Below are positions 1 through 8,489 of a DNA stretch of 64,000 nucleotides, in pieces (position 1 is the first letter of the stretch; every line of letters starts with the position of its first letter). The stretch comes from Pararhizobium sp. IMCC3301 (GTDB taxonomy: Bacteria > Pseudomonadota > Alphaproteobacteria > Rhizobiales > GCA-2746425), in NCBI RefSeq assembly GCF_030758315.1, contig NZ_CP132336.1:4121001-4185000 (forward strand). The letters run 5' to 3'. The position numbers and the translations under genes were made by a program. The notes under the pieces are model-generated. The model did no database searches. It had not been told where the DNA came from and was given only the letters and a program-made list of their open reading frames with translations.

Positions 1-551
1 TCACCAACCGCTTCCTCGCCGCGCCAGCCGATCCGCTTCAACTCCTCGCCGAAGGATTTGCCTTCCGCATCCTTGCGCCCATAGGCCCAGTCCTGGTCAT
101 GCATTCCGGCAAACACGCCCGATCCCAGCATTGCCGGGGCAAAGCGGGTGCCTTCTTCATTGGTCCAGTTGGCCACCACAATCGGGCGCCGGGTTTTCAG
201 ATCGAGATCATTCAGGGTACGGACAATCTCCAACCCTGCCAGAACGCCCAGAGCTCCGTCATATTTGCCGCCGGTCGGCTGGGTATCAAGGTGCGAGCCA
301 ACATACACCGGCAGGGCGTCCGGGTCGGTGCCCTCGCGGCGCATGAACATGTTGCCCATCTGGTCGAGCGCCATGGTCAGGCCTGCGTCGATACACCATT
401 TGCGGAACAGGATACGGCCTTCACCATCTTCATCGGTCAGGGTTTGCCGGTTGTTACCGCCGGCAATGCCAGGTCCGATCCTGGCCATTTCCATCAGCAT
501 GTCCCAAAGCCGGTCGCCATTGATCTTCAGATTGTCACTTGGTGCTGCCAT
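1..551 (-). CDS. Zn-dependent amidase, hydantoinase/carbamoylase family (probable beta-ureidopropionase), 3'-truncated by window edge
   Basis: The N-terminal 183 residues of an M20-type metalloamidase are read from the ATG at 551; the rest lies outside the window. The metal-site motifs of the family are visible: GSHLDTQPTGGKYDGALGVL supplies the first His and bridging Asp, and WTNEEGTRFAP carries the Glu pair. By family, these enzymes hydrolyse N-carbamoyl amino acids. Next to preA/preT, a beta-alanine transaminase and malonate-semialdehyde dehydrogenase, the likely substrate is N-carbamoyl-beta-alanine (step 3 of reductive pyrimidine breakdown), giving beta-alanine, CO2 and ammonia. It lies 43 bp downstream of the dehydrogenase gene on the same strand, so it is probably in one operon. 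An N-carbamoyl-L-amino-acid hydrolase or allantoate amidohydrolase are alternatives that sequence alone does not exclude. Confidence 0.88.
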   Translation of the reverse strand, partial: MAAPSDNLKINGDRLWDMLMEMARIGPGIAGGNNRQTLTDEDGEGRILFRKWCIDAGLTMALDQMGNMFMRREGTDPDALPVYVGSHLDTQPTGGKYDGALGVLAGLEIVRTLNDLDLKTRRPIVVANWTNEEGTRFAPAMLGSGVFAGMHDQDWAYGRKDAEGKSFGEELKRIGWRGEEAVG

Positions 552-594
552 GTCTGCCTCAATTGTTCTGGTGTTACCTGCCGAAATGCGGACT

Positions 595-2088
595 TTACAT
601 AGTCGGGAACGTAAACACCGCACCATCCTTGATGCCATCGGGCCATCGGCTGGTAACCGTTTTCAACCGGGTGTAAAAGCGAATGCCTTCCGGTCCGTAT
701 ATCGAATGATCGCCGAACAAAGACCGTTTCCAGCCGCCGAAGGAGTGATAGGCGACGGGAACAGGAATCGGCACGTTGATGCCGACCATGCCAACCTCGA
801 TATTGTTGGCAAAGCTGCGCGCCGCATCACCATCGCGGGTGAAGATTGCAGTGCCATTGCCGAATTCATGATCATTGACCATTTTCGTTGCGGTTTCAAA
901 ACTGTCGGCGCGGACGACCGACAGAACCGGGCCGAAAATCTCTTCCTTGTAGATCGACATATCGGTGGTCACACGGTCAAACAGAGTGCCGCCAACGAAG
1001 TAGCCGTTCTCATAGCCCTGCAGGCTCAATCCGCGTCCGTCGACCACCAGTTCGGCGCCTTCTTTTTCGCCCGCATCAATATAGCCGACGACCTTGTCCT
1101 TGTGCTGTTTGGTAACCAACGGTCCCATATCCGCCTGAGCGTCGGTGGAGGGTCCGATTTTCAGCGATTCAATGCGCGGCTTCAGCGCTTCCACCAGCTT
1201 GTCGGCAATCGCATCGCCGACCGGCACGGCGACCGAAATTGCCATGCAGCGTTCGCCGGCAGATCCGTATCCGGCACCCATCAGCGCATCAACCGCCTTG
1301 TCGATATCGGCATCGGGCATGATCACCATATGGTTCTTTGCGCCGCCAAGGGCCTGGACCCGCTTATTATTGGCGGTTCCGGTGTGGTAGACGTATTCTG
1401 CAATCGGGGTCGATCCGACAAAGGATACCGCCTTGATGTCCTTATGGGTCAGAATCGCGTCGACAACTTCCTTGTCGCCATGCACTACGTTGAGAACGCC
1501 AGCTGGCAATCCGGCTTCGTTGAATAATTCGGCAACCAGATTGACGGCAGAGGGATCTTTTTCGGAGGGTTTCAGAATGAAGCAATTGCCGCAGGCAATC
1601 GCCATCGGATACATCCACAGCGGCACCATTGCCGGAAAGTTGAACGGAGTGATTCCGGCCACGACGCCCAGCGGCTGGCGGTCGGAATAACTGTCGATTG
1701 CCGGCCCGACATTGCGCGAAAACTCGCCTTTCAGCAGGTGCGGGATGCCGCAGGCGAAATCCACCACTTCCAGTCCGCGCTGCACTTCCCCAAGCGCATC
1801 ATCATGGGTCTTGCCATGCTCGGCGGAAATTGCGTCGGCTATCCGGTCCAAATTCTGATCGACCAGGAATTTGAATTTGAACATTACCGCAGCGCGTTTC
1901 AGCGGCGGCAGATTTGCCCAGGCCGGCAGCGCCGCCTTTGCAGCCTGCACCGCCATGTCGAGTTCAGATGCGGTTGACATGCCAACTTCGCCATTTGGCT
2001 CACCGGTCGCCGGATTGTAGAGCGTCATGGTGCGCCCGCTCTGGCTGGCATGGGATTTTCCGCCAATAATATTATCTACACGTGCCAT
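595..2088 (-). CDS. mmsA: CoA-acylating methylmalonate/malonate-semialdehyde dehydrogenase
   Basis: This 497-residue protein is full length for MmsA. It carries the aldehyde-dehydrogenase NAD site (GVVAGITPFNFPAMVPLWMY), the Gly motif FVGSTPIAEYV and the catalytic cysteine in GSAGERCMAIS. The family oxidises malonic or methylmalonic semialdehyde with CoA and NAD+ to acetyl- or propionyl-CoA in the cytosol. Here it would finish uracil/thymine catabolism by using the semialdehyde made by the transaminase encoded 12 bp upstream on the same strand. Valine or myo-inositol catabolism are other known roles, but no such genes are nearby. Confidence 0.95.
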   Translation of the reverse strand: MARVDNIIGGKSHASQSGRTMTLYNPATGEPNGEVGMSTASELDMAVQAAKAALPAWANLPPLKRAAVMFKFKFLVDQNLDRIADAISAEHGKTHDDALGEVQRGLEVVDFACGIPHLLKGEFSRNVGPAIDSYSDRQPLGVVAGITPFNFPAMVPLWMYPMAIACGNCFILKPSEKDPSAVNLVAELFNEAGLPAGVLNVVHGDKEVVDAILTHKDIKAVSFVGSTPIAEYVYHTGTANNKRVQALGGAKNHMVIMPDADIDKAVDALMGAGYGSAGERCMAISVAVPVGDAIADKLVEALKPRIESLKIGPSTDAQADMGPLVTKQHKDKVVGYIDAGEKEGAELVVDGRGLSLQGYENGYFVGGTLFDRVTTDMSIYKEEIFGPVLSVVRADSFETATKMVNDHEFGNGTAIFTRDGDAARSFANNIEVGMVGINVPIPVPVAYHSFGGWKRSLFGDHSIYGPEGIRFYTRLKTVTSRWPDGIKDGAVFTFPTM

Positions 2089-2100
2089 TCATCAAATTCC

Positions 2101-3429
2101 TCAAGCTGCGTCTTTCAACACACCGGACAGCGTGTCGATCAGTTCGTCAATATGCGTTTTTTCAATCATCAGCGGTGGTGACAATGCGATGATATCACCT
2201 GTGGTGCGGATCAGCAGATTGCGCTCATAGGCCTCCAGGAAGCAGGAGAAGGCGCGTTTGGTCGGCTCGCCTGCAATCGGTTCAAGCTCAATGGCGCCGA
2301 TCAGCCCGATATTCCTGATGTCGATGACATGGGGCAGGCCCTTCAGTGAATGCAGTGCATCTTCCCAATAGGGGCCAAGTTCCTGGCCGCGCTGAAACAG
2401 CCCTTCATCCTCATAGGTGTCCAGAGCGCCAAGCGCAGCAGCCGAGGCCATCGGATTGCCGGAATAGGTGTAGCCGTGAAAGAACTCGATCATATGTTCC
2501 GGGCCTTGCATGAAAGCGTCGTAAATATGGTCTTTGACAAATACCGCCCCCATCGGAATAACACCATTGGTGAGCCCTTTGGCCGTAATCACAATATCCG
2601 GAATGACACCGAAATGCTGAACCGCAAAGGGCGAGCCAAGACGGCCAAAACCGGTGATGACTTCGTCGAAAATCAGCAATATTCCGTATTTATCACATAT
2701 ATCGCGCAGCCGCTGCAGATAGCCTTGCGGCGGAATCAGCACACCGGTTGAGCCGGCAACCGGCTCGACAATCACCGCAGCAACCGTTGAGGGGTCGTGA
2801 AGTGTGCATATCCGTTCCAGCTCATTGGCCAGATCAGCGCCATGTTCGGGAATGCCGCGGGTGAAGGCATTGTGCGCAATATCATGGGTGTGTGGCAGAT
2901 GATCGACACCGGTCAGCAATGTGCCGAACATTTTGCGGTTGGAAACGATACCGCCCACAGATATGCCGCCGAAATTGACACCATGATAACCGCGCTCGCG
3001 GCCGATCAGCCGGAACCGCGAACCATCGCCTTTTGTGCGATGATAGGCCAGTGCGACTTTCAGTGCGGTTTCAACCGATTCAGAGCCGGAATTGGTATAG
3101 AGCACATGATTGATGTCATCGGGCATGTAGCTGACAAGCCGCTCGGCCAACTCGAATGCTTTCGGGTGGCCCATCTGAAATGCCGGCGCATAATCCAGCT
3201 CGGCAGCCTGCTTCTGAATGGCTTCGGTGATTTTGGGGCGGCAGTGTCCGGCATTGACGCACCATAATCCGGCCGTGCCATCCAGGACACTGCGACCGTC
3301 AGCGGTGGTGTAATGCATGTCCTTTGCCCCGACAAACATGCGCGGGGCTTCCTTGAACTGCCGGTTTGCCGTAAACGGCATCCAGAAGGCTTCAAGGCTG
3401 TTATTCTTGTTTGGCGTCTGAATATTCAT
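2101..3429 (-). CDS. beta-alanine (omega-amino acid):pyruvate aminotransferase
   Basis: This is a class III PLP aminotransferase of 442 residues from the ATG at 3429. A reading frame opens upstream to 3486, but MNIQTPNKNNSLEAFWMPFT matches the usual omega-APT N-terminus and has a GGGAGAG ribosome site, so the shorter form is preferred. The PLP-site motif LLIFDEVITGFGRLG and the lysine region ITAKGLTNG are present. It is expected to move the amino group of beta-alanine (or beta-aminoisobutyrate) to pyruvate, giving malonic semialdehyde and alanine. It heads the minus-strand operon transaminase - mmsA - amidase. A RutR-like operator lies about 140 bp upstream, between it and the divergent regulator gene. 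Confidence 0.93.
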   Translation of the reverse strand: MNIQTPNKNNSLEAFWMPFTANRQFKEAPRMFVGAKDMHYTTADGRSVLDGTAGLWCVNAGHCRPKITEAIQKQAAELDYAPAFQMGHPKAFELAERLVSYMPDDINHVLYTNSGSESVETALKVALAYHRTKGDGSRFRLIGRERGYHGVNFGGISVGGIVSNRKMFGTLLTGVDHLPHTHDIAHNAFTRGIPEHGADLANELERICTLHDPSTVAAVIVEPVAGSTGVLIPPQGYLQRLRDICDKYGILLIFDEVITGFGRLGSPFAVQHFGVIPDIVITAKGLTNGVIPMGAVFVKDHIYDAFMQGPEHMIEFFHGYTYSGNPMASAAALGALDTYEDEGLFQRGQELGPYWEDALHSLKGLPHVIDIRNIGLIGAIELEPIAGEPTKRAFSCFLEAYERNLLIRTTGDIIALSPPLMIEKTHIDELIDTLSGVLKDAA

Positions 3430-3567
3430 GATGTCGTTGCTCTCCCGGCCATTCACATCCACGCAGACATTGTTCCTCAAAAACAAGTCCGATCTTCAAA
3501 AAACAACTGCCGGCGGAAGTGTATTTGACATTCGCACGGCCACGCCGTTAGGTGAAAACAGAATTCC

Positions 3568-3581
3568 TGACCAATTGGTCA
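3568..3581. promoter_or_regulatory. RutR-box operator (perfect palindrome)
   Basis: TGACCAATTGGTCA is a perfect 14-bp palindrome and matches the core of the RutR consensus TTGACCANNTGGTCAA known from Escherichia coli. It sits in the divergent region between the transaminase operon and the rutR-like gene, where an autoregulated repressor would bind. Regulation of both directions is inferred; no promoter elements could be placed with certainty. Confidence 0.8.
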
Positions 3582-3667
3582 AATGAGACGTTAGACACAA
3601 ACGGAAAAGCCCACAACCCCTTTCCTCCGGGTCATTTCAAAGGCAACTCCGCAAACAGGAGGATGCC

Positions 3668-3709
3668 ATGAAAACCATCGACGCGGCGTCTCCAGTGAAG
3701 CAGGCATGA
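3668..3709 (+). CDS. 13-codon mini-ORF ahead of rutR (possible leader peptide)
   Basis: ATG at 3668 has a strong AGGAGG ribosome site six bases upstream and encodes MKTIDAASPVKQA followed by TGA. It ends six bases before the rutR start codon, which has only a weak, distant ribosome site of its own. Translational coupling is therefore possible. There is no functional evidence; it could be chance. Confidence 0.35.
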   Translation: MKTIDAASPVKQA

Positions 3710-3715
3710 GCGAAT

Positions 3716-4375
3716 ATGGATTTTGGTGAAACCAGAGCGGGCCAGCGGGTCAGAAGTAAATCCCGCAAGCCGACCCGTATCCAGATCCGCAATCAGGAAC
3801 GTATTCTTGACGGGGCGCTGGGCGTCTTTGCCTCGACCGGCTTTCGCGGCGCGACGGTCGATCAGCTTGCCGATGCCGCCGGCATGACCAAACCCAATCT
3901 GCTGTATTATTTCAAATCCAAGAAGGTTCTGTACATCGCCGTGCTGGAACTCGTTCTGGAGCGCTGGCTGGAACCGTTGGAGCAACTCGATCCTGACGGC
4001 GATCCGGCAGACCAGATTCTCAGCTATATGCGCGCCAAACTGGCGCTGTCGAAGCAGCGGCCTGAGGATTCGCGGCTCTATGCCAATGAAATTCTCCACG
4101 GCGCACCGCTGCTCGCCAATGTTCTGAAGGGCCATCTGAAAGCTCTGGTCGAAGAAAAGGCGGCGGTGATCCGGCACTGGTGCGAGACCGGAAAACTCAA
4201 CCCGGTTGATCCATATCATCTGATTTTCATGCTCTGGGCAGCCACCCAGCATTATGCCGATTTCGAGGTTCAGGTTTCCGCGCTTCTGGGCGATGCAGGA
4301 CGTGATGAAACCTATCGCGCTGCCGAAGACACACTTGAAACCGTGCTGATGAAGGGGCTGTTGCCAAAATCGTAA
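3716..4375 (+). CDS. rutR: TetR-family regulator, RutR type (pyrimidine-responsive repressor)
   Basis: This 219-residue protein has a basic N-terminal tail, a TetR helix-turn-helix (residues about 22-65, with GFRGATVDQLADAAGMTKPN and LYYFKSKKVLY) and a ligand/dimer domain containing LYANEILHGAP, typical of the RutR branch. In E. coli RutR is released from DNA by uracil or thymine. The flanking operator at 3568-3581 and the surrounding pyrimidine-degradation genes support the same ligand logic, here applied to the reductive pathway rather than to Rut monooxygenase. A start at 3716 is the only ATG that yields the complete domain. Confidence 0.88.
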   Translation: MDFGETRAGQRVRSKSRKPTRIQIRNQERILDGALGVFASTGFRGATVDQLADAAGMTKPNLLYYFKSKKVLYIAVLELVLERWLEPLEQLDPDGDPADQILSYMRAKLALSKQRPEDSRLYANEILHGAPLLANVLKGHLKALVEEKAAVIRHWCETGKLNPVDPYHLIFMLWAATQHYADFEVQVSALLGDAGRDETYRAAEDTLETVLMKGLLPKS

Positions 4376-4447
4376 GCCGGTGTATCACTGGAGCACGTTT
4401 TCACATCCCGGCGTTTTGCTGCGAAACTGTTCACACAAGGACCAGAC

Positions 4448-5500
4448 ATGAAGACAATTGCAGTATTGGGTCTTGGCAAGATCGGCTCGCTGGCAGCTGT
4501 GCTGCTGCGCCAGGCAGGATTGCAGGTCACCGGTTTTGACCAGGCGGCAAAAGCCCTTCACGACATTCCGGTTTTGAGTGACGACATTTCCTCTCCGGAG
4601 GTTTTGAAATGCCTATGCGCCGATCATGACGCTGTGTTGTCCTGTCTGCCCTATCATCTCAATGCGATGGTTGCCGCTGCGGCCCACCAGGCCGGCATTC
4701 ATTATTTCGATCTGACGGAAGATGTCTCGACGACCGGTTTCATCCGCGAATTGAGTGCCCGGGGCAACAGTCTGATGGCTCCCCAATGCGGCCTCGCGCC
4801 GGGTTTTGTCGGCATTGTCGGAGCTTCACTGGTGGCCGGCTTTGATGAGTGCCGCTCGCTGCGCATGCGGGTCGGGGCCTTGCCGCAAAACCCCACAGGT
4901 CTGATGGGCTATGCCTTCAACTGGTCACCGGAAGGCGTCGTCAATGAATATCTCAATGATTGCGAGGTCATTGAAGATGGCGAGCGCAAACTGGTTTCGG
5001 CGATGGAGTGGCTGGAAACGCTGTATATTGACGGCGTCAAGCTGGAGGCGTTCACCACCTCCGGCGGACTTGGCACCATGTGTGAAACCTATCATGGCCG
5101 CATCGCCAATCTTGACTATAAATCGATGCGCTATCCGGGCCATGTGCAATTGATGAATTTCTTCTTTCATGAATTGCTGATGCGCGAGCGCCGCGATATT
5201 GCCGGCGAGATTCTGACCAACGCGAAACCGCCGGTCGATCAGGATGTGGTCTATGTGCATGTCGCCGCTGAGGGCCTGGTTTCCGGCGCGCTCCGGCGCT
5301 CCGAGTTTGTCCGCACCTACCGGCCCATCGAAATCGGCGGAAAACCGCGCACTGCGATTGCCTGGACAACATCCGCGTCGGTTGTTGCGGTCATTGAAAT
5401 GGTGCGCAATGGCAGTCTGCCGCAAAACGGCTTCCTCAAGCAGGAAGATATTCCGCTGGACAGGTTTCTGGAAACCGATACCGGCCGGTTGTTCAACTGA
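4448..5500 (+). CDS. Saccharopine dehydrogenase-family oxidoreductase
   Basis: This 350-residue protein opens with a Rossmann motif (VLGLGKIGSLAAVLL) and has the family's central signature region (QCGLAPGFVGIVGASL), with a C-terminal domain like that of saccharopine/lysine dehydrogenases. Family members are NAD(P)-dependent amino-acid dehydrogenases. It is co-directional with rutR, 72 bp downstream, and enclosed by pyrimidine-catabolic genes running the other way. No known step of that pathway needs it, so substrate and role are unknown. L-lysine 6-dehydrogenase is one possibility by family resemblance. Confidence 0.75.
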   Translation: MKTIAVLGLGKIGSLAAVLLRQAGLQVTGFDQAAKALHDIPVLSDDISSPEVLKCLCADHDAVLSCLPYHLNAMVAAAAHQAGIHYFDLTEDVSTTGFIRELSARGNSLMAPQCGLAPGFVGIVGASLVAGFDECRSLRMRVGALPQNPTGLMGYAFNWSPEGVVNEYLNDCEVIEDGERKLVSAMEWLETLYIDGVKLEAFTTSGGLGTMCETYHGRIANLDYKSMRYPGHVQLMNFFFHELLMRERRDIAGEILTNAKPPVDQDVVYVHVAAEGLVSGALRRSEFVRTYRPIEIGGKPRTAIAWTTSASVVAVIEMVRNGSLPQNGFLKQEDIPLDRFLETDTGRLFN

Positions 5501-5558
5501 TAGGGTTTAGCCGCTGCGGAAGTTCAGACTGCCGGTGACACGCTGCTTTGCCATCGCG

Positions 5559-6890
5559 CTATTCCGCCGGTTCAACCGCCTTTGCCGGGATGAAATTCGG
5601 TGACGAGGGATTGTTCACATGTTCAGTCCAATTGGCATATTCCGAAGAAATTGGCGTGTTGGTGCGTGGATCAACGCCCGTCGTCATTTCCTCCATGGTG
5701 ATGCAGTCCTCAACGGGACAGACATTGACGCACAGATTGCAGCCGACGCATTCTTCGTCGATCACTTCAAAGTGCCGCTCGCCGTCCAGCATGGAAGTAA
5801 TGGCCTGATGTGACGTGTCTTCACAGGCAATATGGCAGCGGCCGCATTTGATACACAGATCCTGATTGATGACCGCCTTGGTAATGTAGTTGAGATTGAG
5901 ATACTGCCAATCCGTGACATTTGGCACGGCCTTGCCGACAATCTCCGAAACATCGGAGAAGCCTTTCTCGTCCATATAGTCGGACAGGCCGTCGATCATG
6001 TCTTCAACAATCTTGAAGCCATAGGTCATGGCGGCGGTGCAGACCTGAACATTGCCACAGCCGAGCGCCAGAAATTCCACCGCATCACGCCATGTGGTGA
6101 CGCCGCCAATGCCGGAAATCGGCAAACCCGGTGTGTCCCGATCGGTGGCGATTTTCGACACCATGTTGAGCGCGATTGGTTTGACCGCAGGGCCGCAATA
6201 GCCACCATGGGTTCCTTTGCCGTCAATCGTCGGCTCCGGCGCAAAGGTATCCAGATTGACGCTCATGATCGAGGTTATGGTGTTGATCAGCGACACTGCG
6301 TCAGCCCCGCCATTGTGGGCCGCACGGGCCGGACCGCGAATGTCCGAGATGTTCGGCGTCAGCTTCACAATCACCGGCATATTCGAGTGCTGCTTGCACC
6401 AGCGTGTCACCATTTCCACATATTCGGGAACCTGGCCGACGGCGGCTCCCATGCCGCGTTCCGACATGCCGTGCGGGCAGCCGAAATTCAGCTCGATACC
6501 GTCTGCTTCCGTGTCTTCGACCTGTTTCAGGATGTCGATCCAGTAATGCTCTTCACATGGCACCATCAGAGAGACCACCATGGCCCGGTCCGGCCAGTCA
6601 CGTTTCACCTGCTTGATCTCGCGCAGATTGATCTCCAGCGGCCGGTCGGTAATCAGTTCGATATTGTTGAGCCCGATCAGGCGCCGGTCATTCGACCAGA
6701 TTGCGCCATAGCGCGGACCATTGACATTGACGATGGGAGGGTCTTCGCCAAGTGTTTTCCAGACGACGCCACCCCAGCCGGCCTTGAAGGCCCGCACCAC
6801 ATTGTAGGCTTTGTCGGTTGGCGGTGCCGAGGCCAGCCAGAACGGGTTCGGGGATTTGATGCCGACAAAATTGCTGCGAAGATCTGCCAT
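5559..6890 (-). CDS. preA: NAD-dependent dihydropyrimidine dehydrogenase, FMN/Fe-S subunit PreA
   Basis: This 443-residue protein has an FMN-binding TIM barrel related to dihydroorotate dehydrogenase at residues about 5-310, with the active-site segment FGCPHGMSERGMGAAVG. A C-terminal 2[4Fe-4S] ferredoxin domain follows, with clusters at CIKCGRCHIAC and CVGCNLCVNVCP. Together with PreT it reduces uracil/thymine to the 5,6-dihydro forms, the first step of reductive pyrimidine degradation. It starts 12 bp after preT in the same transcript and converges with the saccharopine-dehydrogenase-like gene. Confidence 0.96.
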   Translation of the reverse strand: MADLRSNFVGIKSPNPFWLASAPPTDKAYNVVRAFKAGWGGVVWKTLGEDPPIVNVNGPRYGAIWSNDRRLIGLNNIELITDRPLEINLREIKQVKRDWPDRAMVVSLMVPCEEHYWIDILKQVEDTEADGIELNFGCPHGMSERGMGAAVGQVPEYVEMVTRWCKQHSNMPVIVKLTPNISDIRGPARAAHNGGADAVSLINTITSIMSVNLDTFAPEPTIDGKGTHGGYCGPAVKPIALNMVSKIATDRDTPGLPISGIGGVTTWRDAVEFLALGCGNVQVCTAAMTYGFKIVEDMIDGLSDYMDEKGFSDVSEIVGKAVPNVTDWQYLNLNYITKAVINQDLCIKCGRCHIACEDTSHQAITSMLDGERHFEVIDEECVGCNLCVNVCPVEDCITMEEMTTGVDPRTNTPISSEYANWTEHVNNPSSPNFIPAKAVEPAE

Positions 6891-6902
6891 GGGTCTGTCT
6901 CC

Positions 6903-8267
6903 CTACGCTTTCAGGACTGAGTTGATGTGTTCCGCGGCAATCTTGCCGTCCTCCACCGCGATGACGGTCAGATCGTTGCCATCGGATACGCAATCTCCGC
7001 CGGCCCACACGTCGGGCAGGCTGGTTTTGCGGTTTTCATCGACCTTGATGCGGCCATTCTCAAGGGCTATCTGGTTCAGTTCAGAACTCAAATCCGCATT
7101 TTGCAGGGTCTGGCCGATTGCCTTGAACACCATATCCGCTTCCAGAGTGAAAGTCTCGCCGGTCCCGGTCAGCCTGCCATTGTCATCGCGCATCGTCTCG
7201 AAGGTAATGGCGCTGACGGAGCCATTGGCGACCAATTTTTTCGGAGCCGCATAGGTACGGATGGTGACGCCAGTTGTCTGGGCAAATTTCTGCTCTTTGG
7301 CGCTGGCATTCATGCGCTCATGACCACGGCGATAAACGATTGTAACTTCGTCGGCCCCCAGACGTTTGGTCTGGTTGGCAATGTCGGTGGCGGTCATGCC
7401 GCCGCCGATCACGACAATCTTGCGGCCGACGGGCAGATTTTGCAACTGATCGGTCTGGCGCAGATCCGCGATATAGCTGACCGCATCCATCACACCATCA
7501 GCCTCTTCACCCTCAATGCCAAGCGCATTGACACCGCCAAGGCCCGCTCCCAGAAAGACCGCATCATAGTCGTTGCGCAAATCCGCCAGTGAGAAATCGC
7601 GACCCAATGCCTTGCCGGTTTCAAGCGTGACGCCGCCAATGCCGAGCACGAAATCCACTTCTTTCTGGGCAAAATTCTGCGTGGTCTTGTAAGCGGCGAT
7701 GCCATATTCATTGAGACCGCCGGCTTTCTGCCTGGCGTCGAACAGTACGACATCATGACCATGGCTGGCGAGGCGGTGCGCGCAGGACAGTCCTGCCGGG
7801 CCCGCACCGACCACAGCCACCTTCTTGCCGGTGGCGGCCGCCCGTTCAAAGGGCTGCTCCTTATGCGCCATGTAATGATCGGTCGCATAGCGCTGCAGTT
7901 GGCCGATCTTGACCGGCTTTCCTTCAGCCACTTCGCGAACACAGACCTCTTCGCATAATTGTTCGGTCGGGCAGACCCGCGCGCACATGCCGCCGAGAAT
8001 GTTCTGCTCGAAAATAGTCTTGGCCGAACCATCCGGATTATCAGTGGCGATCTGACGAATGAATTGCGGGATATCGATGGAGGTCGGACAGGCCTGGACG
8101 CACGGCGCGTCATAGCAGAAATAGCAGCGCTCTGACTCAACGAAAGCCTCCCGCTTCGTCAGAAGCGGATAGGCGTCCGAGAAGTTTTTGACATAATCCT
8201 CAGCCTCAAGCCGCCCGGCTTTGATGTCTGGTGCCTGGATGTCTAGTGCCTGTGCGTGATCTGCCAT
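6903..8267 (-). CDS. preT: Dihydropyrimidine dehydrogenase, FAD/NAD subunit PreT
   Basis: The ATG at 8267 (MADHAQALDI) follows an AAGGGAGAG ribosome site and gives 454 residues, the family length. An in-frame extension to 8438 would run through the operator and is rejected. N-terminal cysteines (CYFCYDAPCVQACP, CARVCPTEQLCEEVC) bind Fe-S clusters as in the glutamate-synthase small subunit family. VVGAGPAGLSCAHRL is the FAD site and VVIGGGMTATD the NAD site. PreT passes electrons from NADH to PreA. A RutR-like box lies 25 bp before the start codon. Confidence 0.95.
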   Translation of the reverse strand: MADHAQALDIQAPDIKAGRLEAEDYVKNFSDAYPLLTKREAFVESERCYFCYDAPCVQACPTSIDIPQFIRQIATDNPDGSAKTIFEQNILGGMCARVCPTEQLCEEVCVREVAEGKPVKIGQLQRYATDHYMAHKEQPFERAAATGKKVAVVGAGPAGLSCAHRLASHGHDVVLFDARQKAGGLNEYGIAAYKTTQNFAQKEVDFVLGIGGVTLETGKALGRDFSLADLRNDYDAVFLGAGLGGVNALGIEGEEADGVMDAVSYIADLRQTDQLQNLPVGRKIVVIGGGMTATDIANQTKRLGADEVTIVYRRGHERMNASAKEQKFAQTTGVTIRTYAAPKKLVANGSVSAITFETMRDDNGRLTGTGETFTLEADMVFKAIGQTLQNADLSSELNQIALENGRIKVDENRKTSLPDVWAGGDCVSDGNDLTVIAVEDGKIAAEHINSVLKA

Positions 8268-8291
8268 CTGGGCTCTCCCTTGCCAAAATAT

Positions 8292-8307
8292 TTTACCATT
8301 TGGACAA
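8292..8307. promoter_or_regulatory. Second RutR-like operator, upstream of preTA
   Basis: TTTACCATTTGGACAA agrees with the RutR consensus TTGACCANNTGGTCAA at 12 of 14 defined positions. It lies 25 bp upstream of the preT start codon, a position suited to repression. Finding it at the other operon of the same pathway makes a chance match less likely. Confidence 0.6.
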
Positions 8308-8489
8308 ATTTTTTTCAGATTGTCCAGTGCCATTAGCGCAAACCGGGTCCCGGCATCAGGCGCAGCGCCGGAATTCTGCTGGAAAAACACCGGAAAATGT
8401 TCGGTTGAACCGGCACTGCCACCTGTTTTTCTTGTCACCGCCCTCTGGCTTGCGTAAACCGGGAATGCAGATCAGATTTCAGGTATCAG

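Noticed and set aside
148-1527. Long plus-strand open frame (459 codons)
   Set aside because: It is antisense to the amidase and mmsA genes, has no family motif and its composition follows the third-codon bias of the genes opposite.
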